Source: Bacteroidota bacterium (lineage in GTDB: Bacteria; Bacteroidota; Ignavibacteria; UBA10030; UBA6906). Taken from it: 64,000 bases of DNA. The position numbers and the translations under genes were made by a program. The notes under the pieces were generated by a model. It was not told the origin of the DNA and did no database searches. It saw only the letters and a list, made by a program, of their open reading frames with translations. Positions 54,730 through 63,919 of the stretch are shown in pieces (positions within the stretch are counted from its first letter, which is position 1; every line of letters starts with the position of its first letter). The stretch spans positions 29,403 to 93,402 of the forward strand of contig JAHBUR010000016.1 of the NCBI GenBank assembly GCA_019637975.1, in the 5' to 3' direction.

Positions 54730-54957
54730 ATGGAGTTTCAAGGATTTGGAAGAATATTGGTTGTTGTCGGAAGCGTGATATTGTTGCTGGGCATTGGGTT
54801 CATGGTGTGGGACAAGATTCCGTTTCTCGGCAAGCTTCCCGGTGATATTCGTGTTGAGAAGGAGAATTTCCGGTTCTACTTCCCCCTCACAACAGGGATT
54901 TTACTGAGCATCTTCATCAGTGTAATTCTCTGGATTGTTTCACATTTCAGAAAGTAG
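54730..54957 (+). CDS. DUF2905 small membrane protein
   Basis: 75 aa. Two membrane helices (ILVVVGSVILLLGIGFMVW and FPLTTGILLSIFISVILWIV) surround the conserved PFLGKLPGDIRVEKENFRFY, the DUF2905 signature. The role is unknown. A few bases separate it from the PNP gene and from the SIMPL gene, so all three are probably cotranscribed. Confidence 0.85.
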   Translation: MEFQGFGRILVVVGSVILLLGIGFMVWDKIPFLGKLPGDIRVEKENFRFYFPLTTGILLSIFISVILWIVSHFRK

Positions 54958-54961
54958 AACA

Positions 54962-55675
54962 ATGCGCACACTACCTGCATTCTTTATTCTTCTGCCTGCA
55001 GTAACGGCAGCATTTGCACAACAACCGGAGCCGAAGGAAAAAATGCGTACAATCAGCGTTCGAGGCGAGGGAACCGTCGCAACAGCGCCCGACCAAGTGC
55101 GGGTCTCTGTTCAGGTAAGCACTCGGGAGGAATCGGCTTCAACAGCAATGCGCTCGGCGAGCAGCAAAACGCAGGCGATTCTTTCTCTCTTGAAAAATCT
55201 CGGAGTTGATGAGAAGAGTATTCAAACCTCGCGGGTGAACGTTTCACCCGTGTACGACTATTCACGCCAGATTCAGCCGCCGCCCATTGTCGGCTATACG
55301 TCTTCGAACGATTTCACTGTGTTGTTCAAGGGGAAGTTGATGGATAAAGTGGGGGAATTCATGGACAAAGCCGTTGCTGCCGGAGCAGCGAACTTCGGCG
55401 GGCTGCAGTACGAATCTTCCAAGCAGCGCGAGATTGAACGGGAAGCGTTAAAAAAAGCAGCCGATGACGCAAAAGCAAGAGCCGAAGTTCTTGCAAAACA
55501 ACTCGGCGCGACATTAGGGCAGGTAACAACCATCTCCGAAAGCGTCAGCGGTGGCGGCCCGGGTCCTATGCTGATGAGAGGCAACGCGATGATGGAAGCC
55601 TCTTCCGCCGCCCCGGTGATGCAGGGCGAGCTTTCCATTCGCGCAGACGTACATGTGGTGTTTGAGCTGAAGTAG
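54962..55675 (+). CDS. SIMPL (DUF541) domain periplasmic protein
   Basis: 237 aa with a signal peptide (MRTLPAFFILLPAVTAAFAQ). The mature part is one SIMPL domain: ISVRGEGTVATAPDQVRVSV at the start, LKNLGVDEKSIQTSRVNVSP in the middle, and a Gly/Met/Ala-rich C-terminal turn (GGGPGPMLMRGNAMMEASSA). These proteins form oligomers in the envelope and are linked to stress tolerance; the exact role is unclear. The start follows the DUF2905 stop by 4 bases. Confidence 0.88.
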   Translation: MRTLPAFFILLPAVTAAFAQQPEPKEKMRTISVRGEGTVATAPDQVRVSVQVSTREESASTAMRSASSKTQAILSLLKNLGVDEKSIQTSRVNVSPVYDYSRQIQPPPIVGYTSSNDFTVLFKGKLMDKVGEFMDKAVAAGAANFGGLQYESSKQREIEREALKKAADDAKARAEVLAKQLGATLGQVTTISESVSGGGPGPMLMRGNAMMEASSAAPVMQGELSIRADVHVVFELK

Positions 55676-55693
55676 ATCCCAGACTAACAGATA

Positions 55694-58600
55694 ATGTTCA
55701 AAGAACTCACAGAAAAACTCTCCTATCCTGACGTAGAAAAGGAAATCCTCAAATTCTGGAAAGAGAACGGGATTTTCGAGAAGAGCATTTCCACGCGGGA
55801 AGGGAAACCCGGATTCACCTTCTATGAAGGGCCGCCGACGGCAAACGGTCGTCCGGGCATTCATCATGTCATGAGCCGTACGCTGAAAGATCTTGTTTGC
55901 CGCTACAAAACCATGCGTGGCTTTCAAGTTCACCGAAAAGCCGGATGGGATACGCACGGGCTTCCGGTGGAGATCGAGGTCGAGAAACAACTCGGCTTTA
56001 AACACAAAGACGAGATTGTGAAGTACGGCGTTGCCGAATTCAACAAGAAGTGCCGTGAGTCAGTCTGGAAATACAAAACCGATTGGGAGAAGATGACCGA
56101 GCAGATGGGCTACTGGGTCGATCTTACGAAGCCGTACGTTACGTTCGAGAATAACTATATCGAATCCATCTGGTGGGCGCTGAAGCGGTTTTATGATGAA
56201 GGAATGATCTACAAGGGCTACAAGATTCAGCCCTACTGCCCGCGATGCGAAACGCCCCTCTCATCGCACGAAGTGTCTCTCGGCTACGACGACGTAAAGG
56301 ACCCGAGCGTGTACGTGAAGCTGAAGCTGAAGAGCCAACCCGACACATCATTCCTTGTCTGGACGACAACGCCGTGGACGTTGATTTCGAACGTTGCCCT
56401 TGCCGTACATCCGGATGTGGAATACGTGAAGGTCGAACACAAAGGCGAAAAGCTGATTCTTGCTGAAGCGCGATTGAATGTGCTGGAGGGCGAGTACTCT
56501 GTGTTGGAGAAGATGAAGGGTTCCGCCCTTAGCGGGCTGGAATACGAGCGCATCTTCAACTATCATCCTGTTGACAAGAAAGCGCATTATGTTGTCGAAG
56601 CGGTATTTGTCACTACGGAAGATGGCTCGGGCATCGTACACATGGCGCCTGCTTACGGCGAGGACGATTATCAAATTTCGAAACTCTACAATCTGCCAAC
56701 AATCCATCCCGTAAACAAAAGCGGCGAGTTTACCGACGAAGTAACAGACTTCGCCGGAAAGTTCGTGAAGGATGCTGATCCTCTCATCATTCAAAATCTG
56801 AAACAGCGCGGCATTCTGTATCGCAAAGAGACAATTACGCACAGCTATCCGCATTGCTGGCGCTGCAAAACCCCGCTGCTCTACTATGCGCGTGAATCGT
56901 GGTACATCAGCACAACGAAATACGCGCAGAAGATGATTGATCTTAACCGGCAGATCAACTGGGTTCCGCCGGAAGTCGGTGAGGGACGGTTCGGCAACTG
57001 GTTGGAGGAAAACAAAGACTGGGCGCTTTCGCGGGATAGATTCTGGGGAACGCCGCTGCCCATCTGGATTTGCGAGAAATGCACAGCACAGAAGTGTGTA
57101 GGAAGCGTGGAGGAATTCAAGAACGGAAGTAATGTCCCCGACCCGCTCGACTTGCACAAGCCGTTCGTTGATGCAGTGACATTTACCTGTTCGTGCGGCG
57201 GAACAATGAGGAGGACCCCGGAATTGATCGACGTCTGGTTCGATTCGGGAGCAATGTCGTTTGCGCAATGGCATTATCCGTTCGAGAACAGAGAACTGAT
57301 CGACAGCGGCGAACAGTATCCCGCCGATTTCATCTGCGAAGGCATCGATCAAACACGCGGGTGGTTCTATTCGTTGCACGCAATCGGAACGTTTCTCTTT
57401 AACAAGCCCGCGTACAAGAATCTCATCGTCAACGAACTCATCCTTGACAAAGACGGACAAAAAATGTCCAAGTCGAAGGGCAACACCGTCGATCCGTTCG
57501 CGACGATAGCAAAGTACGGGGCCGATACCACACGCTGGTATCTGGTGACAACAAGTCCGCCGTGGCGCCCGACAATGTTTGACGAAGCCGGACTCGGTGA
57601 GGTGCAACGGAAGTTCTTCGGAACTCTCGTCAACACCTATGCGTTCTTTGCCCTATACGCCAATATCGACCGGTTTACGCACGCCGAGCAACTCATCCCC
57701 GTTTCCGAGAGACAGGAAATCGACAGATGGGTGCTTTCCGAATTGAATTCGCTGCGTCGGCGATACCGGGAATTGATGGAGGCCTACGACGTAACAAAAG
57801 CCGCAAAGGCTGTGAGTGAATTCACAATCAATCACCTCTCGAATTGGTATGTTCGTCGGAATCGCAGGCGCTTCTGGAAAAGTGAGCGTGGAAAGGACAA
57901 AACAGCAGCATATCAAACGCTGTACGAGTGTCTCACGACCATTGCGAAACTGACGGCCCCGTTCGCGCCGTTCATTTCCGAAGAACTGTACCGCAACCTG
58001 AATTCGGTCACAAAACGTCAAACGGAAGAATCCGTGCACCTTGCGATGATGCCGGAGGTGGAGGGAAGTTCCATCGATGCGGAACTTGAGTCGAAAATGG
58101 AGCGTGCGCAATTGATTGTGGAGTTGGTTCGTTCCATGCGCATGAAATCGAACCTCAAAGTCCGGCAGCCGCTGAAGCGCATCATTCTTCCGGTTGCGAA
58201 TGAACAGGAGAGGTCGCTTGTCGAGCAGGTGAAGGATGTCATCCTCGAAGAGATCAACGTCAAGGCGATCGAATTTGTCACGGATGATTCGGGGATTGTG
58301 AAGAAGAAGGCAAAAGCGAACTTCAAATCCATCGGACCGAAGTTCGGTAAATCGGTGAAGCTTGTTGCCGACCGGATCAAGGAGATGAGTGCCGGAGAAA
58401 TCGGCCAGCTTGAGCGAAGCGGTTCGTTCGAGCTTCCCGTCAACGGATCGTCGTTTACCATCGGAACCGATGATGTGGAGATCGTTCGGGAAGATCTGCA
58501 CGGCTGGCTTGTCGAATCCGACGGGGGCGTTACTGTTGCCCTCGACACGGAGTTGTCGGATGAGTTGATAGCAGAAGGCTTTGCCCGGGAGTTTGTAAGC

Positions 58601-58828
58601 CGCGTGCAGAACATGCGGAAGGATGCCGGTTTTGACGTAACCGATAGGATTATCATTTCCTACAGATCATCCGGAAAACTCTCGAGCGCATTGCAGAAGA
58701 TGCGTGAGTACATTATGACCGAAACGCTTGCTGTAGAGCTGAGTCCGGAATTCAAAGCGGGCCCGCATACATCAACACAGGATATCAATGGCGAGATTGC
58801 GGACGTATCAATCGAGCGTCGTAGTTAG
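55694..58828 (+). CDS. ileS: Isoleucyl-tRNA synthetase, type 2, with swapped GxHH signature
   Basis: 1044 aa, the length of IleRS2. It attaches isoleucine to tRNA-Ile. The class I HxGH site is replaced by Gly55-Ile-His-His58 (PPTANGRPGIHHVMS), while KMSKS is intact at 590-594. The editing domain (CP1) contains TTPWTLISNVALAVHPDVEY. Zinc-type Cys pairs appear (CPRCETP, CWRCKTP, CEKC, CSCGG). In some IleRS2 enzymes the HxGH to GxHH swap has been linked to extreme mupirocin resistance, so the protein may be naturally insensitive (inference). It stands 19 bases behind the SIMPL gene. Confidence 0.95.
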   Translation: MFKELTEKLSYPDVEKEILKFWKENGIFEKSISTREGKPGFTFYEGPPTANGRPGIHHVMSRTLKDLVCRYKTMRGFQVHRKAGWDTHGLPVEIEVEKQLGFKHKDEIVKYGVAEFNKKCRESVWKYKTDWEKMTEQMGYWVDLTKPYVTFENNYIESIWWALKRFYDEGMIYKGYKIQPYCPRCETPLSSHEVSLGYDDVKDPSVYVKLKLKSQPDTSFLVWTTTPWTLISNVALAVHPDVEYVKVEHKGEKLILAEARLNVLEGEYSVLEKMKGSALSGLEYERIFNYHPVDKKAHYVVEAVFVTTEDGSGIVHMAPAYGEDDYQISKLYNLPTIHPVNKSGEFTDEVTDFAGKFVKDADPLIIQNLKQRGILYRKETITHSYPHCWRCKTPLLYYARESWYISTTKYAQKMIDLNRQINWVPPEVGEGRFGNWLEENKDWALSRDRFWGTPLPIWICEKCTAQKCVGSVEEFKNGSNVPDPLDLHKPFVDAVTFTCSCGGTMRRTPELIDVWFDSGAMSFAQWHYPFENRELIDSGEQYPADFICEGIDQTRGWFYSLHAIGTFLFNKPAYKNLIVNELILDKDGQKMSKSKGNTVDPFATIAKYGADTTRWYLVTTSPPWRPTMFDEAGLGEVQRKFFGTLVNTYAFFALYANIDRFTHAEQLIPVSERQEIDRWVLSELNSLRRRYRELMEAYDVTKAAKAVSEFTINHLSNWYVRRNRRRFWKSERGKDKTAAYQTLYECLTTIAKLTAPFAPFISEELYRNLNSVTKRQTEESVHLAMMPEVEGSSIDAELESKMERAQLIVELVRSMRMKSNLKVRQPLKRIILPVANEQERSLVEQVKDVILEEINVKAIEFVTDDSGIVKKKAKANFKSIGPKFGKSVKLVADRIKEMSAGEIGQLERSGSFELPVNGSSFTIGTDDVEIVREDLHGWLVESDGGVTVALDTELSDELIAEGFAREFVSRVQNMRKDAGFDVTDRIIISYRSSGKLSSALQKMREYIMTETLAVELSPEFKAGPHTSTQDINGEIADVSIERRS

Positions 58829-58862
58829 CTGTTCATCTATCTCATAAAGGAGCAAAAAGTCG

Positions 58863-59450
58863 ATGGCGAAAAAGGGGTCGAAATCAGTGGTCAAGTCAAC
58901 CGTGGCGATTATGAAAGAGAAAGCAGCAAAGCGGGTGAAGCAGGCGAAAAAGGGAAAAGTTGGAGCGATCAAGCGTTCAACCGGCAAACCGGCAAACAAG
59001 TCCGTCACCACCAAAGCGAAGCAGCCGGTTCCTACAAAGCAGTATAGCGAACGGGATCTGAAGCATTTCAAGGAGATCATCCTTGAGAAGAAGACAGAGA
59101 TGATGGAAGAACTTGAAACGCTCAAAGAGACGATGATGGATGTGACCACGGGTGAGTACGTGAGCGAGAGTTCCACCTATTCTCTTCACATGGAGCAGGG
59201 AACGGATGCCATGGAACGCGAGAAGACGTTTCTCTTTGCCTCTCGCGGCAGTAAGTTTGTCAATCAATTGGATGACGCACTCGCCAGAATTGACAATGGA
59301 ACGTACGGTGTTTGCCGCGTATGCCAGCTTCTTGTGCCGAAAGAGCGGCTGGAGGCAGTGCCAACAGCGCAAACGTGTGCAGAGTATAAGAACACGAATG
59401 TTCCCTGTGAACGCGGCCGCACAGCGCTGGCAAAAATGAAAAAGCGTTGA
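58863..59450 (+). CDS. DksA/TraR-type zinc-finger regulator with Lys-rich extension
   Basis: 195 aa. The first 60 residues are a Lys/Ala/Arg-rich tail (AAKRVKQAKKGKVGAIKR), then a coiled coil (EIILEKKTEMMEELETLKET) and the zinc segment GVCRVCQLLVPKERLEAVP. Cys151, Cys154 and Cys172 are present, but the usual fourth Cys of CxxC is Tyr175 (TCAEYKN); Cys182 lies nearby and could substitute. DksA-type proteins enter the RNA polymerase secondary channel with ppGpp. The acidic tip residues needed for this are not obvious here. It lies between ileS and lspA. Confidence 0.85.
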   Translation: MAKKGSKSVVKSTVAIMKEKAAKRVKQAKKGKVGAIKRSTGKPANKSVTTKAKQPVPTKQYSERDLKHFKEIILEKKTEMMEELETLKETMMDVTTGEYVSESSTYSLHMEQGTDAMEREKTFLFASRGSKFVNQLDDALARIDNGTYGVCRVCQLLVPKERLEAVPTAQTCAEYKNTNVPCERGRTALAKMKKR

Positions 59451-59451
59451 G

Positions 59452-60087
59452 GTGTGCGTGCGTGTTCTATGGCTTACGTTTGCCATTGTTGTTGTTGACC
59501 AGGTTTCGAAACTTCTGGTCAAGGGAATCAGCATTCCCTGGCTCGGAATCAACATTCAGGGCATGCGATACGGGTACAGCACTCCGGTGCTGGGCGATTT
59601 TTTTCGCCTCACCTATATCGAAAATCCGGGCATGGCCTTTGGCATTGATATCGGGGGGAAGCTTTTCTTCTCCATCTTTTCAATCATCCTGAGTATCGGA
59701 ATCCTCTACTATTTGTATCGGGAGCGGGGAGAAAAGTTGGGATTCCGGATTTCCCTTGCGCTCATCCTCGGCGGCGCGATCGGAAATCTGATCGACAGAA
59801 CCTTCTACGGCGTTCTCTTTGGTGAGGGTCCGTTGTTCTACGGCAGGGTAGTGGATTTTTTCGACGTGGACTTTTTCAATATCAACATTCTCGGATATTC
59901 TCTCACACGATGGCCTGTGTTCAATGTTGCAGATGCTGCGGTGACGATAGGCATCGTGTTGCTGTTGTTTGTGCATCGTTCCCATGAAGCGGCCCCAAAG
60001 GATATTCCGCCGCCCGCACTTCAGGAGATCTCTCCCGACGAAACCCGTCATCCTTCGCCTGCGGAATCAAACAAAGCTCTGCGTTAG
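59452..60087 (+). CDS. lspA: Lipoprotein signal peptidase II
   Basis: 211 aa with a GTG start just after the DksA-like stop. Four membrane helices. The catalytic aspartates are Asp115 in GNLIDRTFYG and Asp161 in FNVADAAVTIG, and ENPGMAFG is the family motif. It removes signal peptides from lipoproteins such as the ones at 46.4, 62.3 and 63.9 kb. A loop between helices is longer than usual (FGEGPLFYGRVVDFFDVDFF), and the C-terminal tail of about 30 residues is polar. Confidence 0.95.
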   Translation: MCVRVLWLTFAIVVVDQVSKLLVKGISIPWLGINIQGMRYGYSTPVLGDFFRLTYIENPGMAFGIDIGGKLFFSIFSIILSIGILYYLYRERGEKLGFRISLALILGGAIGNLIDRTFYGVLFGEGPLFYGRVVDFFDVDFFNINILGYSLTRWPVFNVADAAVTIGIVLLLFVHRSHEAAPKDIPPPALQEISPDETRHPSPAESNKALR

Positions 60088-60101
60088 AGTACCTTCCGCC
60101 G

Positions 60102-61064
60102 ATGCCCACTGAAATCGAGATCATCGTTCCTTCGGGCAAAAAGAAAGAAAGGCTTGATGTCTTTCTCACACATCATGTCGAGAATGCAACGCGCAACAAG
60201 GTGCAGCGCGCCATCGAGCAAAGAATGGTTCTGGTGAACGGCAAGGCTGTCCGACCCAGCCATCAAGTCGCTCCCGGTGAAAAGATTCACGTAATTCTGC
60301 CGAAACCGCTTCCTCAAAAAGCGTTGCCCGAGAACATTCCTCTTGACATCCTTTTTGAAGACGACGAATTACTTGTGGTGAACAAACCTGCAGGTATGGT
60401 AACGCATCCCGCGCACGGAAACTATACCGGCACACTCGTAAACGCCCTGCTGTTTTACTGCAATCAACTCTCGACAGTAAACGACGCGACACGTCCCGGC
60501 ATCGTTCACCGGCTGGACAAGGATACCTCGGGGCTGATGGTTGTTGCCAAAACTGACGCCGCGCATGCAAACCTCGCCAAGCAGTTTTCCGCAAGAACTG
60601 TTCAGCGGGAATATTGGGCACTGGTGTGGGGAAGCTTCAAGGAACGAAGGGGAATCATCGAAGCTTCATTGGGGAGAAGTAAGTCCGACAGAAAGAAGAT
60701 TGCTGTAGTCGCGAATGGCAAACATGCAGTTACGGAATACGAAGTTGTTGAGAGATTCGACTATCTGTCACTGATTCGCTTGAAACTTCGGACCGGCCGA
60801 ACGCATCAGATCAGGGTTCATCTTGCCCACATCAACCATCCCGTTTTCGGTGATCCGACCTACAGTGGTCGCCGGATCGTTGCCGGATCGGGATCCTTCG
60901 AGCAGAAAACCGAAGTTCAGCAGTTGCTCAGGCTCATTTTACGTCAATCGCTTCACGCGAAGACGCTCGGCTTTGTCCACCCGAAAACACAGACGGAAAT
61001 TTTTTTTGATTCCGACCTTCCAGCCGATTTTTCGTCAATTTTAGCCCGTTTGAGGGCCCATTGA
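60102..61064 (+). CDS. RluD/RluC-type pseudouridine synthase
   Basis: 320 aa. An S4 RNA-binding domain (ERLDVFLTHHVENATRNKVQ) is followed by the RluA-family catalytic core with Asp139 in IVHRLDKDTSGLMVVAK, and GRTHQIRVHLAHINHPVFGD near the C-terminus. It turns uridine to pseudouridine in rRNA, probably in the large subunit; the sequence does not separate RluD from RluC types. lspA followed by rluD is a widespread bacterial pair. ATG at 60102. Confidence 0.93.
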   Translation: MPTEIEIIVPSGKKKERLDVFLTHHVENATRNKVQRAIEQRMVLVNGKAVRPSHQVAPGEKIHVILPKPLPQKALPENIPLDILFEDDELLVVNKPAGMVTHPAHGNYTGTLVNALLFYCNQLSTVNDATRPGIVHRLDKDTSGLMVVAKTDAAHANLAKQFSARTVQREYWALVWGSFKERRGIIEASLGRSKSDRKKIAVVANGKHAVTEYEVVERFDYLSLIRLKLRTGRTHQIRVHLAHINHPVFGDPTYSGRRIVAGSGSFEQKTEVQQLLRLILRQSLHAKTLGFVHPKTQTEIFFDSDLPADFSSILARLRAH

Positions 61065-61097
61065 TTACTTTTTGATTTCGTGTTTCCTATCACCGAT

Positions 61098-61126
61098 TTG
61101 CATTCCACAAAGTTATTTTTTATGTT
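61098..61126 (+). promoter_or_regulatory. Candidate promoter for the barrel/lipoprotein module
   Basis: TTGCAT (61098-61103), 17 bases, TATGTT (61121-61126), in the 235-base gap before the barrel gene. It would give a leader of about 165 bases, which holds a small ACCGGA/TCCGGT hairpin near 61240. Moderate match only. Confidence 0.35.
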
Positions 61127-61299
61127 AGTCGTAAATTTCAGCGTGATGGGTTCTAATCTCTCGGCTATCAAAGCTGCATTCCGCTCTTCAAGCTGCAATT
61201 CAGTTTTTTAACATCAAAACAAAACACGCGGGGTATAACCGGATCAGTCCGGTCGAATTGTGTTGCGATGGGTTAAGCACACACGTTTCAGGGGTACAC

Positions 61300-62238
61300 A
61301 TGGAAAAAACAGGTTTTGAGAAGTTCAGGAAACCGGCTTTGGCACTTCTTGCCGGTGCTGTTCTGGTGACTGCCGGACCAACAGCATCAGCTCAATCCCG
61401 ATTCGAAGTAACCATCCAGCAATTCAACAGCGATGAAGTTCGCGGCTACGTGCAGCCCATCGGGGATATGTTCGGGGCAAACATGAATGCAGGCTTATTT
61501 CACTCGGCTGATGTCGGGAAAGATGGCTTCCATTTTCGCATTGATATTGTGGGGATGATCTCAGTTGTAAGCGACGAGCACAAAAGCTACGCCGCATCGC
61601 TGCCTTCCGGATTTATTCCGCAGGGGGGGTCATACCAAACCGCAACGGTTTTTGGCGGGGCAGGAACCACGTTCAAAGATGCACATTCGGGACTTGAGTA
61701 CAGGGGCTCGGACGGAGTATTCAGCACAAGTCTGTTTCCGCTGTTCGTTCCGCAGGTAACCATTGGGACGCTTTTTGGTACGCAGGCAATAGTGCGCTAT
61801 ATCTACATTCCTTCTCTTTCGGGCGGAAAGCTGCCAAGTTCCCGATTGTGGGGCGTCGGAATGCGCCACAGCATCAGTCAATATTTCGGTGCAGCCCCTC
61901 CGTTCGATGCAGCCGTTGCATTCCTCTACTCCGATTTCTCTCTGGGAGATATGGTGGAGTTGCAGGGCACGGTTGTCGATCTGCAAATCAGCAAATCGGT
62001 TCTTCTCTTCACATTCTATGGCGGTATAGCGGTTCAACAGAGCTCAATGGAACTCCGCTACAACCATCAGGCCACTGCTACCTCGACCTCCAATCTTGTT
62101 GATGTTGCTCTTAACGGGGGAAACACGTTCCGCGTAACAACCGGGCTGCAAATAGATCTGCAGGCAGTTCGACTCTTTGCGGATGCAAACTTTGGCCGTG
62201 TTCAACATTTTACAGGAGGAATCGGTTTTGGTCTCTAG
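61300..62238 (+). CDS. Outer-membrane barrel protein 1, DUF6588-like
   Basis: 312 aa from the ATG at 61300 (AGGGG upstream; an earlier ATG at 61258 lacks one). Signal peptide ends at SAQ. The sequence GYVQPIGDMFGANMNAGLFH followed by APQVTIG-like strands, IVRYIYIPSL, GMRHSISQYF and a terminal GGIGFGL match the DUF6588-like outer-membrane proteins of this group. It is about half identical to the product of 62965-63873, and a lipoprotein gene follows each of them. Role unknown; probably a small surface channel or anchor. Confidence 0.75.
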   Translation: MEKTGFEKFRKPALALLAGAVLVTAGPTASAQSRFEVTIQQFNSDEVRGYVQPIGDMFGANMNAGLFHSADVGKDGFHFRIDIVGMISVVSDEHKSYAASLPSGFIPQGGSYQTATVFGGAGTTFKDAHSGLEYRGSDGVFSTSLFPLFVPQVTIGTLFGTQAIVRYIYIPSLSGGKLPSSRLWGVGMRHSISQYFGAAPPFDAAVAFLYSDFSLGDMVELQGTVVDLQISKSVLLFTFYGGIAVQQSSMELRYNHQATATSTSNLVDVALNGGNTFRVTTGLQIDLQAVRLFADANFGRVQHFTGGIGFGL

Positions 62239-62257
62239 GCAAGTAGTGAATATCTGC

Positions 62258-62824
62258 ATGCCGCGTATCGGGACGCTGTTCGCCGGGATGGCGGCAGTTC
62301 TTCTCTCTCTCTCGACAATCGGCTCATCCTGCGTTAATGAGAATGCCCACGTGTCTGTAAATCTTTCACCGATCGTGGGCAGATACAAGCTCGGAACAAA
62401 CCCGACGTTTTTCGGGACAATCACGGTGAAACTCGACAGCATTGTCGCAAGGGATTACAGAAACAAGATCAGACAAGGCCGAATTTACGATCTCAAAGTC
62501 CGGGTTGAAGGAGAGTATGGCGGGGAGGTGGCCGGAATTGCAGCCGTTCAAGCAGGAAACGGCGACCCCAAACAAATTTTGCGATTTCCGAGAACAGGCT
62601 CTGTGAACTGGTCGGTGTACAGGCAACCACAGTCCCTACTTGGCAACTCGACCTATCTTCTTCCCCAGCCGGAAGGCATTAACGAACTTCTTACAGCCCT
62701 TTTGGCGAAACCCCTCCCCGATATCACCTTCTCAGTGGTGGGTACGCTCAGTATTGCGCCTGTACCTGACAATTTGTATGTTGTCGTCGAAGTCTATCTG
62801 CAGGCTGACGCTGAGATAAACTGA
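62258..62824 (+). CDS. Small lipoprotein 1 of the barrel module
   Basis: 188 aa from the ATG at 62258; a GTG at 62246 with AGG upstream is an alternative start. Lipoprotein signal peptide (FAGMAAVLLSLSTIGSSC) with the lipobox SSC, then VNENAHVSVNLSPIVG. The mature part is beta-rich and has no named domain. Begins 19 bases after the barrel stop. Its N-terminal SCVNENA resembles DCINEDA of the lipoprotein that starts at 63920. Confidence 0.7.
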   Translation: MPRIGTLFAGMAAVLLSLSTIGSSCVNENAHVSVNLSPIVGRYKLGTNPTFFGTITVKLDSIVARDYRNKIRQGRIYDLKVRVEGEYGGEVAGIAAVQAGNGDPKQILRFPRTGSVNWSVYRQPQSLLGNSTYLLPQPEGINELLTALLAKPLPDITFSVVGTLSIAPVPDNLYVVVEVYLQADAEIN

Positions 62825-62964
62825 ACCTTGTCGGGGGCTCCTTCTGCCGTGTGAAGTGATTGCACGCGGCTGTCTCTTTCCACAAATATGTGTGTTGCCT
62901 TGCAACTCGACTGTGAGTAAGATAGTCCACCAACTCATGTTTCAACAACTATCAAGGAGTTTGT

Positions 62965-63873
62965 ATGAAGGAACGTCTACACTATGTTTTCGTTCGTGGC
63001 GGAGTTGCTCTGTTCGCCCTTGCGCTTCTCGCAACGGGAATACGGGCGGAATCGAACTTCGAGAAGATCATCAGACAGCAGAATGCGGAGAATGCCAAAG
63101 GGTACGTTCAGCCGATTGCCGATATCTTCGGGGCAAATATGAACGCCGGCTTCTCGCGCAATGCGAAGCTCCCCGCATCAGGTTTCAATTTCAGGCTCGA
63201 CATCATCGGCATGGCCGCACTCGTCGGGTCGGATCAAGAAACGTATATGGCAACGGATCCGTGGGACAGGAAATTCCAGACAGCGACGATTCTCGGAAAG
63301 AAGGGCGGCGCAAGTCCCAACCCCATCGATCCAAATAATGCCGCGCTCGAGTATCGCGGGTCGGACGGAATCATCAGCACATCCATATTTCCGTTTGCGG
63401 CTCCGCAAGTAACCATCGGGCATATCTACGGCACGGAAGCGATCATCCGGTATGTTCCGATTCCGGAAATCAGCAGCGCCAATCTTCCAAAAATCACGTT
63501 GTTTGGTGCAGGCGTGCGCCACAGCCTGAGCCAGTATTTCGATGAGATACCTCTCGACATGGCAGGCGGCTTCATGTATAACAGTTTCACAGTCGGGGAG
63601 TTCATTACCATAAAAGGATGGGCTATCGCTGCACACGCAAGCAAGGAACTCTCCGTCCTGGTCCTCTACGGCGGCATTCAATACGAGAAGAGCACGCTGA
63701 CGCTGACGTACAAATCCACGGGGGGTGAAGACGTCAACATTGATCTTGAGGGATCCAACGTTGTTCGCGCAACGCTGGGGGCGGGATTGAATCTCGGCAT
63801 CCTGAAGATCTTTGCCGACGCCAACTTCGGAGCGCTGACCAGCTTTACCGCGGGCATCGGGTTCGGATTCTGA
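62965..63873 (+). CDS. Outer-membrane barrel protein 2, DUF6588-like
   Basis: 302 aa. ATG at 62965 with AAGGAG upstream. Signal peptide MKERLHYVFVRGGVALFALA and the same layout as barrel 1: GYVQPIADIFGANMNAGFSR, ALEYRGSDGIIS, PQVTIGHIYGTEAIIRYVPI, GVRHSLSQYF, ending TAGIGFGF. The two paralogues share gene order and length but differ in many positions, so the duplication is old. A lipoprotein gene follows here too. Confidence 0.78.
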   Translation: MKERLHYVFVRGGVALFALALLATGIRAESNFEKIIRQQNAENAKGYVQPIADIFGANMNAGFSRNAKLPASGFNFRLDIIGMAALVGSDQETYMATDPWDRKFQTATILGKKGGASPNPIDPNNAALEYRGSDGIISTSIFPFAAPQVTIGHIYGTEAIIRYVPIPEISSANLPKITLFGAGVRHSLSQYFDEIPLDMAGGFMYNSFTVGEFITIKGWAIAAHASKELSVLVLYGGIQYEKSTLTLTYKSTGGEDVNIDLEGSNVVRATLGAGLNLGILKIFADANFGALTSFTAGIGFGF

Positions 63874-63919
63874 GAATGATGAAACATGAAATTGTGAACA
63901 ATTATTCAGAGGAGAAAGT

